Of a stretch of DNA of 64,000 nt, positions 29,801 to 44,680 are shown piece after piece; positions within the stretch are counted from its first letter, which is position 1, and every line of letters starts with the position of its first letter. A program made the position numbers and the translations under genes. This stretch comes from Lophius americanus (taxonomy: Eukaryota > Chordata > Actinopteri > Lophiiformes > Lophiidae), in the NCBI GenBank assembly GCA_037951165.1, contig JBBDHG010000006.1:620001-684000 (forward strand), read 5' to 3'. Under the pieces are notes generated by a model that was not told where the DNA came from, made no database searches, and saw only the letters and a program-made list of their open reading frames with translations.

Positions 29801-30043
29801 GTTTATAACATTAACACGCCTAATTTTTGACACCTATACCATATGTTTATAACACTAACACGCCTAATGTTTATTACACGTATACGACATGTTTATAACA
29901 TTAACACGCCTAACGTTTATGACACGTATACGACATGTTTATAACATTGACACGCCTAATGTTTGACACGTATACGAAACGTTTATAACATTAACACGCC
30001 TAAGGTTCATAACATTAACACGCCTAATGTTTGACACGTATAC
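26869..30043 (+). repeat. 3,175 bp higher-order repeat, copy 3
   Basis: This complete copy includes the 206 bp segment absent from copy 2 (about 27,050-27,256). Its end is sharp: at 30,044 the sequence reads GACATGTTTATAAAATTAAC, the arrangement also seen at 9,689, instead of the GACACATTT junction. Confidence 0.86.
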
Positions 30044-33000
30044 GACATGTTTATAAAATTAACACGCCTTACGTTTATGACACGTATACGACACGTTTAT
30101 AACATTAACACGCCTCAGGTTTATAACATTAACACGCCTAATGTTTATGACGCGTATACGACACGTTTATAACATTAACACGCCTAAGGCTAATAACATA
30201 AACACGCCTAATGTTTGACACGTATACGACACGTTTATGACGCGTATACGACACGTTTATAACATTAACATATTTAACGGTTATGACACGTATACAACAC
30301 ATTTATAACATTAAGGCTTATAACATTAACATGCCTAATGTTTGACATGTATGCGACATTTTTATAACATTAACACACCTAATGTTTACGACAGGTATAC
30401 GACATGTTTATAACATTAACACGCCTAATGTTTGACACGTATACCACATGTTTATAACATTAACAAGCCTAATGTTTATGACGCGTATACGACAAGTTTA
30501 TAACATTAACACGCCTGAGTTTAATAAAATAAACACGCCTAATGTTTGACACGTATACGACGCGTTTATGACGCGTATACGACACGTTTATAACATTATT
30601 ATATTTAACGTTTATGACACTTATACAACACAATTATAACATTAAGGCTTATAACATTAACATGCCTAATGTTTGACATGTATGCAACATTTTTATAACA
30701 CTAACACGCCTAATGTTTATTACACGTATACGACATGTTTATAACATTAACACGCCTAACGTTTATGACACGTATACGACATGTTTATAACATTGACACG
30801 CCTAATGTTTGACACGTATACGACACGTTTATAACATTAACACGCCTAAGGTTCATAACATTAACACGCCTAATGTTTGACACGTATACGACATGTTTAT
30901 AAAATTAACACGCCTTACGTTTATGACACGTATACGACACGTTTATAACATTAACACGCCTCAGGTTTATAACATTAACACGCCTAATGTTTATGACGCG
31001 TATACGACACGTTTATAACATTAACACGCCTAAGGCTAATAACATAAACACGCCTAATGTTTGACACGTATACGACACGATTATGACGCGTATACGACAC
31101 GTTTATAACATTAACATATTTAACGGTTATGACACGTATACAACACATTTATAACATTAAGGCTTATAACATTAACATGCCTAATGTTTGACATGTATGC
31201 GACATTTTTATAACATTAACACACCTAATGTTTACGACAGGTATACGACATGTTTATAACATTAACACGCCTAATGTTTGACACGTATACCACATGTTTA
31301 TAACATTAACACGCCTAATGTTTATGACACGTATACAACATGTTTATAACATAAACACGCCTAATGTTTGACACGTATACGACACGTTTATAACATTAAC
31401 ACGCCTAAGGCTTATAACATTAAGATGTCTAATGTTTGACATGTATGCGACATTTTTATAACATTAACACACCTAATGTTTACGACAGGTATACGACATG
31501 TTTATAACATTAACACGCCTAATGTTTGACACGTATACCACATGTTTATAACATTAACACGCCTAATGTTTATGACGCGTATACGACAAGTTTATAACAT
31601 TAACACGCCTAAGTTTAATAAAATAAACACGCCTAATGTTTGACACGTATACGACGCGTTTATGACGCGTATACGACACGTTTATAATATTAACATATTT
31701 AACGTTTATGACACGTATTCAACACATTTATAACATTAAGGCTTATAACATTAACATGCCTAATGTTTGACATGTATGCGACATTTTTATAACATTAACA
31801 CACCTATTGTTTATGACACGTATACGACACGTTTATAACATTAAGGCTTATAACATTAACATGCCTAATGTTTGACATGTATGCGACATTTTTATAACAT
31901 TAACACACCTATTGTTTATGACACGTATACGACACGTTTATAACATTAACACGCCTAAGGTTTATGACGCGTATACGACACGTTTATAACATTAACACGC
32001 CTATGGCTTATAACATTAACACGCCTAATTTTTGACACGTATACCATGTTTATAACATTAACACGCCTAAAGTTTATGACACGTATACGACATGTTTATA
32101 ACATTGACACGCCTAATGTTTGAGACGTATACGACATGTTTATAACATTAACACGCCGTACGTTTATGACACGTATACAACATGTTTATAACATTAACAC
32201 GCCTATTGTTTGACAGGTATATGACATGTTTATAACATTAACACGCCTTACGTTTATGACAGGTATACAACACGTTTATAACATTAACACGCCTCAGGTT
32301 TATAACATTAACACGCCTTATGTTTATGACGCGTATACGACAAGTTTATAACATTAACACGCCTAAGGCTAATGAAATAAACACGCCTAATGTTTGACAC
32401 GTATACGACACGTTTATGACGCGTATACGACACGTTTATAACATTAACATATTTAACGTTTATGACACGTATACAACACATTTATAACATTAAGGCTTAT
32501 AAAATTAACATGCCTAATGTTTGACATGTATGCAACATTTTTATAACATTAACACACCTATTGTTTATGACACGTATACGACACATTTATAACATTAACA
32601 CGCCTAAGGTTTATGACGCGTATACGACAAGTTTATAACATTAACACGCCTAAGGCTAATAAAATAAACACGCCTAATGTTTGACACGTATACGACACGT
32701 TTATGACGCGTATACGACACGTTTATAACATTAACATATTTAACGTTTATGACACGTATACAAAACGTTTATAACATTAAAACGCCTCAGGTTTATAACA
32801 TTAACACGCCTAATGTTTATGACACGTATACGACAAGTTTATAACATTAAAATGCCTAAGGCTAACAAAATAAACACGCCTAATGTTTGACACGTATACG
32901 ACACGTTTATGACGCGTATACGACACGTTTATAACATTAACATATTTAACGTTTATGACACGTATACAACACATTTATAACATTAAGGCTTATAACATTA

Positions 33001-33421
33001 ACATGCCTAATGTTTGACATGTATGCAACATTTTTATAACATTAACACACCTATTGTTTATGACACGTATACAACACGTTTATAACATTAACACGCCTCT
33101 GGTTTATAACATTAACACGCCTAATGTTTATGACGCGTATACGACAACTTTATAACATTAACACGCCTAAGGCTAATAAAATAAACACGCATAATGTTTG
33201 ACACGTATACGACACGTTTATGACGCGTATACGACACGTTTATAACATTAACATATTTAACGTGTATGACACGTATACAACACGTTTATAACATTAACAC
33301 GCCTCAGGTTTATAACATTAACACGCCTAATGTTTATGACGCGTATACGACACGTTTATAACATTAACACGCCTAAGGTTTATGACGCGTATACGACACG
33401 TTTATAACATTAACACGCCTA
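30044..33421 (+). repeat. Re-used block matching 9,689-13,066
   Basis: It matches 9,689-13,066 at a constant offset of 20,355 (markers 10,241/30,596, 12,146/32,501, 12,741/33,096). With copy 3 before it, the match extends back to about 7.37 kb, about 5.7 kb in all. Here the 3,235 bp unit occurs once, not four times, so the multiplication at 9.8-21.5 kb was not carried along or had not yet happened. The match ends at 33,421, where CCTATGGC replaces CCTAAGGC. Confidence 0.83.
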
Positions 33422-36205
33422 TGGCTTATAACATTAACACGCCTAATTTTTAACACGTATACCATATGTTTATAACATTAACACGCCTAATGTTTATGAC
33501 ATGTATACGACATGTTTATAACATTGACACGTCTAATGTTTGACACGTATACGACACGTTTATAACATTAACACGCCTAAGGTTCATAACATTAACACGC
33601 CTAATGTTTGACACGTATACGACATGTTTATAACATTAACACGCCTTACGTTTATGACACGTATACAACATGTTTATAACATTAACACGCCTATTGTTTG
33701 ACAGGTATATGACATGTTTATAACATTAAAACGCCTTACGTTTATGACACGTATACAACACGTTTATAACATTAACACGCCTCAGGTTTATAACATTAAC
33801 ACGCCTAATGTTTATGACGCGTATACGACAAGTTTATAACATTAACACGCCTTACGTTTATGACACGTATACAACACGTTTATAACATTAACACGCCTTA
33901 CGTTTATGACACGTATACAACATGTTTATAACATTAACACGCCTATTGTTTGACAGGTATACGACATGTTTATAACATTAACACGCCTTACGTTTATGAC
34001 ACGTATACAACACGTTTATAATATTAACACGCCTAATGCTAATAAAATAAACACGCCTAATGTTTGACACGTATACGACACGTTTATGACGCGTATACGA
34101 CACGTTTATAACATTAACATATTTAACGTTTATGACACGTATACAACACGTTTATAACATTAACACGCCTCAGGTTTATAACATTAACACGCCTAATGTT
34201 TATGACACGTATACGACAAGTTTATAACATTAAAATGCCTAAGGCTAACAAAATAAACACGCCTAATGTTTGACACGTATACGACACGTTTATGACGCGT
34301 ATACGACACGTTTATAACATTAACATATTTAACGTTTATGACACGTATACAACACATTTATAACATTAAGGCTTATAACATTAACATGCCTAATGTTTGA
34401 CATGTATGCAACATTTTTATAACATTAACACACCTATTGTTTATGACACGTATACAACACGTTTATAACATTAACACGCCTCAGGTTTATAACATTAACA
34501 CGCCTAATGTTTATGACGCGTATACGACAACTTTATAACATTAACACGCCTAAGGCTAATAAAATAAACACGCCTAATGTTTGACACGTATACGACACGT
34601 TTATGACGCGTATACGACACGTTTATAACATTAACATATTTAACGTTTATGACACGTATACAACACGTTTATAACATTAACACGCCTCAGGTTTATAACA
34701 TTAACACGCCTAATGTTTATGACGCGTATACGACACGTTTATAACATTAACACGCCTAAGGTTTATGACGCGTATACGACACGTTTATAACATTAACACG
34801 CCTATGGCTTATAACATTAACACGCCTAATTTTTGACACGTATACCATATGTTTATAACATTAACACGCCTAATGTTTATGACATGTATACGACATGTTT
34901 ATAACATTGACACGTCTAATGTTTGACACGTATACGACACGTTTATAACATTAACACGCCTAAGGTTCATAACATTAACACGCCTAATGTTTGACACGTA
35001 TACGACATGTTTATAACATTAACACGCCTTACGTTTATGACACGTATACAACATGTTTATAACATTAACACGCCTATTGTTTGACAGGTATACGACATGT
35101 TTATAACATTAAAACGCCTTACGTTTATGACACGTATACAACACGTTTATAACATTAACACGCCTCAGGTTTATAACATTAACACGCCTAATGTTTATGA
35201 CGCGTATACGACATGTTTATAACATTGACACGTCTAATGTTTGACACGTATACGACACGTTTATAACATTAACACGCCTAAGGTTCATAACATTAACACG
35301 CCTAATGTTTGACACGTATACGACATGTTTATAACATTAACACGCCTTACGTTTATGACACGTATACAACATGTTTATAACATTAACACGCATATTGTTT
35401 GACAGGTATACGACATGTTTATAACATTAACACGCCTTACGTTTATGACACGTATACAACACGTTTATAACATTAACACGCCTTACGTTTATGACACGTA
35501 TACAACATGTTTATAACATTAACACGCCTATTGTTTGACAGGTATACGACATGTTTATAACATTAACACGCCTTACGTTTATGACACGTATACAACACGT
35601 TTATAATATTAACACGCCTAATGCTAATAAAATAAACACGCCTAATGTTTGACACGTATACGACACGTTTATGACGCGTATACGACACGTTTATAACATT
35701 AACATATTTAACGTTTACGACACGTATACAACACATTTATAACATTAAGGCTTATAACATTAACATGCCTAATGTTTGACATGTATGCAACATTTTTATA
35801 ACATTAACACACCTATTGTTTATGACATTAACACGCCTAAGGTTTATGACGTGTATACGACACGTTTATAACATTAACACGCCTAAGGCTAATAACATAA
35901 AAACGCCTAATGTTTGACACGTATACGACACGTTTATAACATTAACACGCCTAAGTTTTGACACTTATACCATATGTTTATAACACTAACACGCCTAATG
36001 TTTATTACACGTATACGACATGTTTATAACATTAACACGCCTAACGTTTATGACACGTATACGACATGTTTATAACATTGACACGCCTAATGTTTGACAC
36101 GTATACGACACGTTTATAAAATAACACGCCTTACGTTTATGACACGTATACAACACGTTTATAACATTAACACGCCTCAGGTTTATAACATTAACACGCC
36201 TAATG
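33422..36205 (+). repeat. Copy of the left-end block (627-~3,690)
   Basis: It continues the match to the left end of the window at an offset of 32,795, changing to 32,517 after about 34.1 kb (1,712/34,229; 3,601/36,118). The 278 bp change in offset reflects lost or gained monomers between. The match continues into the next block up to 36,771. It holds no gene. Confidence 0.8.
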
Positions 36206-37941
36206 TTTATGACGCGTATACGACACGTTTATAACATTAACACGCCTAAGGCTAATAACATAAACACTTCTAATGTTTGACACCTATACGACATGTTTAT
36301 GACGCGTATACGACACGTTTATAACATTAACATATTTAACGGTTATGACACGTATACAACACATTTATAACATTAAGGCTTATAACATTAACATGCCTAA
36401 TGTTTGACATGTATGCGACATTTTTATAACATTAACACACCTAATGTTTACGACAGGTATACGACATGTTTATAACATTAACACGCCTAATGTTTGACAC
36501 GTATACCACATGTTTATAACATTAACACGCCTAATGTTTATGACACGTATACAACATGTTTATAACATAAACACGCCTAATGTTTGACACGTATATGACA
36601 CGTTTATAACATTAACACGCCTAAGGCTTATAACATTAAGATGTCTAATGTTTGACATGTATGCGACATTTTTATAACATTAACACACCTAATGTTTACG
36701 AAAGGTATACGACATGTTTATAACATTAACACGCCTAATGTTTGACACGTATACCACATGTTTATAACATTAACACGCCTTACGTTTATGACACGTATAC
36801 AACACGTTTATAACATTAACACGCCTTACGTTTATGACACGTATACAACATGTTTATAACATTAACACGCCTATTGTTTGACAGGTATACGACATGTTTA
36901 TAACATTAACACGCCTTACGTTTATGACACGTATACAACACGTTTATAATATTAACACGCCTAATGCTAATAAAATAAACACGCCTAATGTTTGACACGT
37001 ATACGACACGTTTATGACGCGTATACGACACGTTTATAACATTAACATATTTAACGTTTATGACACGTATACAACACATTTATAACATTAAGGCTTATAA
37101 CATTAACATGCCTAATGTTTGACATGTATGCGACATTTTTATAACATTAACACACCTATTGTTTATGACATTAACACGCCTAAGGTTTATGACGCGTATA
37201 CGACACGTTTATGACGGGTATACGACACGTTTATAACATTAACATATTTAACGTTTATGACACATATACAACACATTTATAACATTAAGGCTTATAACAT
37301 TAACATGCCTAATGTTTGACATGTATGCGACATTTTTATAACATTAACACACCTATTGTTTATGACACGTATACGACACATTTATAACATTAACACGCCT
37401 AAGGTTTATGACGCGTATACGACAAGTTTATAACATTAACACGCCTAAGGCTAATAAAATAAACACGCCTAATGTTTGACACGTATACGACACGTTTATG
37501 ACGCGTATACGACACGTTTATAACATTAACATATTTAACGTTTATGACACGTATACAACACGTTTATAACATTAACACGCCTCAGGTTTATAACATTAAC
37601 ACGCCTAATGTTTATGACACGTATACGACAAGTTTATAACATTAAAATGCCTAAGGCTAACAAAATAAACACGCCTAATGTTTGACACGTATACGACACG
37701 TTTATGACGCGTATACGACACGTTTATAACATTAACATATTTAACGGTTATGACACGTATACAACACATTTATAACATTAAGGCTTATAACATTAACATG
37801 CCTAATGTTTGACATGTATGCGACATTTTTATAACATTAACACACCTATTGTTTATGACACGTATACGACACATTTATAACATTAACACGCCTAAGGCTA
37901 ATAAAATAAACACGCCTAATGTTTGACACGTATACGACACG
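36206..37941 (+). repeat. 1,736 bp higher-order repeat, copy 1
   Basis: Markers are ACACTTCTAATG at 36,264 and 38,000, the TACG entry at 36,781 and 38,517, and GACGGGTATACG at 37,213 and 38,949. Each pair is 1,736 bp apart. The last ~80 bp of this copy differ from the partner. Confidence 0.82.
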
Positions 37942-39480
37942 TTTATGACGCGTATACGACACGTTTATAACATTAACACGCCTAAGGCTAATAACATAAA
38001 CACTTCTAATGTTTGACACCTATACGACATGTTTATGACGCGTATACGACACGTTTATAACATTAACATATTTAACGGTTATGACACGTATACAACACAT
38101 TTATAACATTAAGGCTTATAACATTAACATGCCTAATGTTTGACATGTATGCGACATTTTTATAACATTAACACACCTAATGTTTACGACAGGTATACGA
38201 CATGTTTATAACATTAACACGCCTAATGTTTGACACGTATACCACATGTTTATAACATTAACACGCCTAATGTTTATGACACGTATACAACATGTTTATA
38301 ACATAAACACGCCTAATGTTTGACACGTATATGACACGTTTATAACATTAACACGCCTAAGGCTTATAACATTAAGATGTCTAATGTTTGACATGTATGC
38401 GACATTTTTATAACATTAACACACCTAATGTTTACGAAAGGTATACGACATGTTTATAACATTAACACGCCTAATGTTTGACACGTATACCACATGTTTA
38501 TAACATTAACACGCCTTACGTTTATGACACGTATACAACACGTTTATAACATTAACACGCCTTACGTTTATGACACGTATACAACATGTTTATAACATTA
38601 ACACGCCTATTGTTTGACAGGTATACGACATGTTTATAACATTAACACGCCTTACGTTTATGACACGTATACAACACGTTTATAATATTAACACGCCTAA
38701 TGCTAATAAAATAAACACGCCTAATGTTTGACACGTATACGACACGTTTATGACGCGTATACGACACGTTTATAACATTAACATATTTAACGTTTATGAC
38801 ACGTATACAACACATTTATAACATTAAGGCTTATAACATTAACATGCCTAATGTTTGACATGTATGCGACATTTTTATAACATTAACACACCTATTGTTT
38901 ATGACATTAACACGCCTAAGGTTTATGACGCGTATACGACACGTTTATGACGGGTATACGACACGTTTATAACATTAACATATTTAACGTTTATGACACA
39001 TATACAACACATTTATAACATTAAGGCTTATAACATTAACATGCCTAATGTTTGACATGTATGCGACATTTTTATAACATTAACACACCTATTGTTTATG
39101 ACACGTATACGACACATTTATAACATTAACACGCCTAAGGTTTATGACGCGTATACGACAAGTTTATAACATTAACACGCCTAAGGCTAATAAAATAAAC
39201 ACGCCTAATGTTTGACACGTATACGACACGTTTATGACGCGTATACGACACGTTTATAACATTAACATATTTAACGTTTATGACACGTATACAACACGTT
39301 TATAACATTAACACGCCTCAGGTTTATAACATTAACACGCCTAATGTTTATGACACGTATACGACAAGTTTATAACATTAAAATGCCTAAGGCTAACAAA
39401 ATAAACACGCCTAATGTTTGACACGTATACGACACGTTTATGACGCGTATACGACACGTTTATAACATTAACATATTTAA
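37942..39480 (+). repeat. 1,736 bp higher-order repeat, copy 2 (partial, right edge approximate)
   Basis: It is near identical to copy 1 until about 39,480. There copy 1 has AACGGTTATG and this copy has AACGTTTATG, after which other mismatches accumulate. Confidence 0.78.
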
Positions 39481-41013
39481 CGTTTATGACACGTATACAA
39501 CACATTTATAACATTAAGGCTTATAACATTAACATGCCTAATGTTTGACATGTATGCAACATTTTTATAACATTAACACACCTATTGTTTATGACACGTA
39601 TACAACACGTTTATAACATTAACACGCCTCAGGTTTATAACATTAACACGCCTAATGTTTATGACGCGTATACGACAACTTTATAACATTAACACGCCTA
39701 AGGCTAATAAAATAAACACGCCTAATGTTTGACACGTATACGACACGTTTATGACGCGTATACGACACGTTTATAACATTAACATATTTAACGTTTATGA
39801 CACGTATACAACACGTTTATAACATTAACACGCCTCAGGTTTATAACATTAACACGCCTAATGTTTATGACGCGTATACGACACGTTTATAACATTAACA
39901 CGCCTAAGGTTTATGACGCGTATACGACACGTTTATAACATTAACACGCCTATGGCTTATAACATTAACACGCCTAATTTTTGACACGTATACCATATGT
40001 TTATAACATTAACACGCCTAATGTTTATGACATGTATACGACATGTTTATAACATTGACACGTCTAATGTTTGACACGTATACGACACGTTTATAACATT
40101 AACACGCCTAAGGTTCATAACATTAACACGCCTAATGTTTGACACGTATACGACATGTTTATAACATTAACACGCCTTACGTTTATGACACGTATACAAC
40201 ATGTTTATAACATTAACACGCCTATTGTTTGACAGGTATACGACATGTTTATAACATTAAAACGCCTTACGTTTATGACACGTATACAACACGTTTATAA
40301 CATTAACACGCCTCAGGTTTATAACATTAACACGCCTAATGTTTATGACGCGTATACGACATGTTTATAACATTGACACGTCTAATGTTTGACACGTATA
40401 CGACACGTTTATAACATTAACACGCCTAAGGTTCATAACATTAACACGCCTAATGTTTGACACGTATACGACATGTTTATAACATTAACACGCCTTACGT
40501 TTATGACACGTATACAACATGTTTATAACATTAACACGCATATTGTTTGACAGGTATACGACATGTTTATAACATTAACACGCCTTACGTTTATGACACG
40601 TATACAACACGTTTATAACATTAACACGCCTTACGTTTATGACACGTATACAACATGTTTATAACATTAACACGCCTATTGTTTGACAGGTATACGACAT
40701 GTTTATAACATTAACACACCTTACGTTTATGACACGTATACAACACGTTTATAATATTAACACGCCTAATGCTAATAAAATAAACACGCCTAATGTTTGA
40801 CACGTATACGACACGTTTATGACGCGTATACGACACGTTTATAACATTAACATATTTAACGTTTACGACACGTATACAACACATTTATAACATTAAGGCT
40901 TATAACATTAACATGCCTAATGTTTGACATGTATGCAACATTTTTATAACATTAACACACCTATTGTTTATGACATTAACACGCCTAAGGTTTATGACGT
41001 GTATACGACACGT
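38945..41013 (+). repeat. 2,069 bp higher-order repeat, copy 1
   Basis: The GACGGGTATACG half occurs at 38,949 and 41,018 and ATTAAAATGC at 39,377 and 41,446, both 2,069 bp apart. The part from 39.2 kb matches 34.1-35.86 kb at an offset of 5,148, so this unit is a mosaic of two older blocks. Confidence 0.82.
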
Positions 41014-43082
41014 TTATGACGGGTATACGACACGTTTATAACATTAACATATTTAACGTTTATGACACATATACAACACATTTATAACATTAAGGCTTAT
41101 AACATTAACATGCCTAATGTTTGACATGTATGCGACATTTTTATAACATTAACACACCTATTGTTTATGACACGTATACGACACATTTATAACATTAACA
41201 CGCCTAAGGTTTATGACGCGTATACGACAAGTTTATAACATTAACACGCCTAAGGCTAATAAAATAAACACGCCTAATGTTTGACACGTATACGACACGT
41301 TTATGACGCGTATACGACACGTTTATAACATTAACATATTTAACGTTTATGACACGTATACAACACGTTTATAACATTAACACGCCTCAGGTTTATAACA
41401 TTAACACGCCTAATGTTTATGACACGTATACGACAAGTTTATAACATTAAAATGCCTAAGGCTAACAAAATAAACACGCCTAATGTTTGACACGTATACG
41501 ACACGTTTATGACGCGTATACGACACGTTTATAACATTAACATATTTAACGTTTATGACACGTATACAACACATTTATAACATTAAGGCTTATAACATTA
41601 ACATGCCTAATGTTTGACATGTATGCAACATTTTTATAACATTAACACACCTATTGTTTATGACACGTATACAACACGTTTATAACATTAACACGCCTCA
41701 GGTTTATAACATTAACACGCCTAATGTTTATGACGCGTATACGACAACTTTATAACATTAACACGCCTAAGGCTAATAAAATAAACACGCCTAATGTTTG
41801 ACACGTATACGACACGTTTATGACGCGTATACGACACGTTTATAACATTAACATATTTAACGTTTATGACACGTATACAACACGTTTATAACATTAACAC
41901 GCCTCAGGTTTATAACATTAACACGCCTAATGTTTATGACGCGTATACGACACGTTTATAACATTAACACGCCTAAGGTTTATGACGCGTATACGACACG
42001 TTTATAACATTAACACGCCTATGGCTTATAACATTAACACGCCTAATTTTTGACACGTATACCATATGTTTATAACATTAACACGCCTAATGTTTATGAC
42101 ATGTATACGACATGTTTATAACATTGACACGTCTAATGTTTGACACGTATACGACACGTTTATAACATTAACACGCCTAAGGTTCATAACATTAACACGC
42201 CTAATGTTTGACACGTATACGACATGTTTATAACATTAACACGCCTTACGTTTATGACACGTATACAACATGTTTATAACATTAACACGCCTATTGTTTG
42301 ACAGGTATACGACATGTTTATAACATTAAAACGCCTTACGTTTATGACACGTATACAACACGTTTATAACATTAACACGCCTCAGGTTTATAACATTAAC
42401 ACGCCTAATGTTTATGACGCGTATACGACATGTTTATAACATTGACACGTCTAATGTTTGACACGTATACGACACGTTTATAACATTAACACGCCTAAGG
42501 TTCATAACATTAACACGCCTAATGTTTGACACGTATACGACATGTTTATAACATTAACACGCCTTACGTTTATGACACGTATACAACATGTTTATAACAT
42601 TAACACGCATATTGTTTGACAGGTATACGACATGTTTATAACATTAACACGCCTTACGTTTATGACACGTATACAACACGTTTATAACATTAACACGCCT
42701 TACGTTTATGACACGTATACAACATGTTTATAACATTAACACGCCTATTGTTTGACAGGTATACGACATGTTTATAACATTAACACACCTTACGTTTATG
42801 ACACGTATACAACACGTTTATAATATTAACACGCCTAATGCTAATAAAATAAACACGCCTAATGTTTGACACGTATACGACACGTTTATGACGCGTATAC
42901 GACACGTTTATAACATTAACATATTTAACGTTTACGACACGTATACAACACATTTATAACATTAAGGCTTATAACATTAACATGCCTAATGTTTGACATG
43001 TATGCAACATTTTTATAACATTAACACACCTATTGTTTATGACATTAACACGCCTAAGGTTTATGACGTGTATACGACACGT
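41014..43082 (+). repeat. 2,069 bp higher-order repeat, copy 2
   Basis: It follows copy 1 directly. The entry junction reads GACGTGTATACGACACG then TTTATGACGGG, while the exit at 43,083 reads GTTTATAACATT, the older arrangement also seen near 35,867. This copy also begins the 6,200 bp repeat. Confidence 0.82.
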
Positions 43083-43970
43083 TTATAACATTAACACGCC
43101 TAAGGCTAATAACATAAACACGCCTAATGTTTGACACGTATACGACACGTTTATAACATTAACACGCCTAAGTTTTGACACTTATACCATATGTTTATAA
43201 CACTAACACGCCTAATGTTTATTACACGTATACGACATGTTTATAACATTAACACGCCTAACGTTTATGACACGTATACGACATGTTTATAACATTGACA
43301 CGCCTAATGTTTGACACGTATACGACACGTTTATAAAATAACACGCCTTACGTTTATGACACGTATACAACACGTTTATAACATTAACACGCCTCAGGTT
43401 TATAACATTAACACGCCTAATGTTTATGACGCGTATACGACACGTTTATAACATTAACACGCCTAAGGCTAATAACATAAACACTTCTAATGTTTGACAC
43501 CTATACGACATGTTTATGACGCGTATACGACACGTTTATAACATTAACATATTTAACGGTTATGACACGTATACAACACATTTATAACATTAAGGCTTAT
43601 AACATTAACATGCCTAATGTTTGACATGTATGCGACATTTTTATAACATTAACACACCTAATGTTTACGACAGGTATACGACATGTTTATAACATTAACA
43701 CGCCTAATGTTTGACACGTATACCACATGTTTATAACATTAACACGCCTAATGTTTATGACACGTATACAACATGTTTATAACATAAACACGCCTAATGT
43801 TTGACACGTATATGACACGTTTATAACATTAACACGCCTAAGGCTTATAACATCAAGATGTCTAATGTTTGACATGTATGCGACATTTTTATAACATTAA
43901 CACACCTAATGTTTACGAAAGGTATACGACATGTTTATAACATTAACACGCCTAATGTTTGACACGTATA

Positions 43971-44325
43971 CCACATGTTTATAACATTAACACGCCTAAT
44001 GTTTATGACGTGTATACGACAAGTTTATAACATTAACACGCCTAAGTCTAATAAAATAAACACGCCTAATGTTTGACACGTATACGACGCGTATACGACA
44101 CGTTTATAACATTAACATATTTAACGTTTATGACACGTATTCAACACATTTATAACATTAACACGCCTATGGCTTATAACATTAACACACCTATTGTTTA
44201 TGACACGTATACGACACGTTTATAACATTAACAAGCCTAAGGTTTATGACGCGTATACGACACGTTTATAAAATTAACACGCCTATGGCTTATAACATTA
44301 ACACGCCTAATTTTTGACACGTATA
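43971..44325 (+). repeat. 355 bp tandem duplication, copy 1 (first 6.2 kb unit)
   Basis: It starts at CCACATG (43,971), repeated at 44,326. It carries GACGTGTATACG (44,007, partner 44,362) and an 11 bp deletion form, TACGACGCGTATACGAC, near 44,083. Confidence 0.86.
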
Positions 44326-44680
44326 CCACATGTTTATAACATTAACACGCCTAATGTTTATGACGTGTATACGACAAGTTTATAACATTAACACGCCTAA
44401 GTCTAATAAAATAAACACGCCTAATGTTTGACACGTATACGACGCGTATACGACACGTTTATAACATTAACATATTTAACGTTTATGACACGTATTCAAC
44501 ACATTTATAACATTAACACGCCTATGGCTTATAACATTAACACACCTATTGTTTATGACACGTATACGACACGTTTATAACATTAACAAGCCTAAGGTTT
44601 ATGACGCGTATACGACACGTTTATAACATTAACACGCCTATGGCTTATAACATTAACACGCCTAATTTTTGACACGTATA
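44326..44680 (+). repeat. 355 bp tandem duplication, copy 2 (first 6.2 kb unit)
   Basis: This is a direct repeat of 43,971-44,325 with the same 11 bp deletion. The following half is CCATGTTTAT (44,681), which lacks the CA of CCACATG and marks the right edge. Confidence 0.86.

Noticed and set aside
30044..33421. Simple assembly duplication explaining the 20.36 kb repeat
   Set aside because: The two blocks differ by substitutions and by copy number of the 3,235 bp unit, so they are not the same reads placed twice, although read-level confirmation is still needed.
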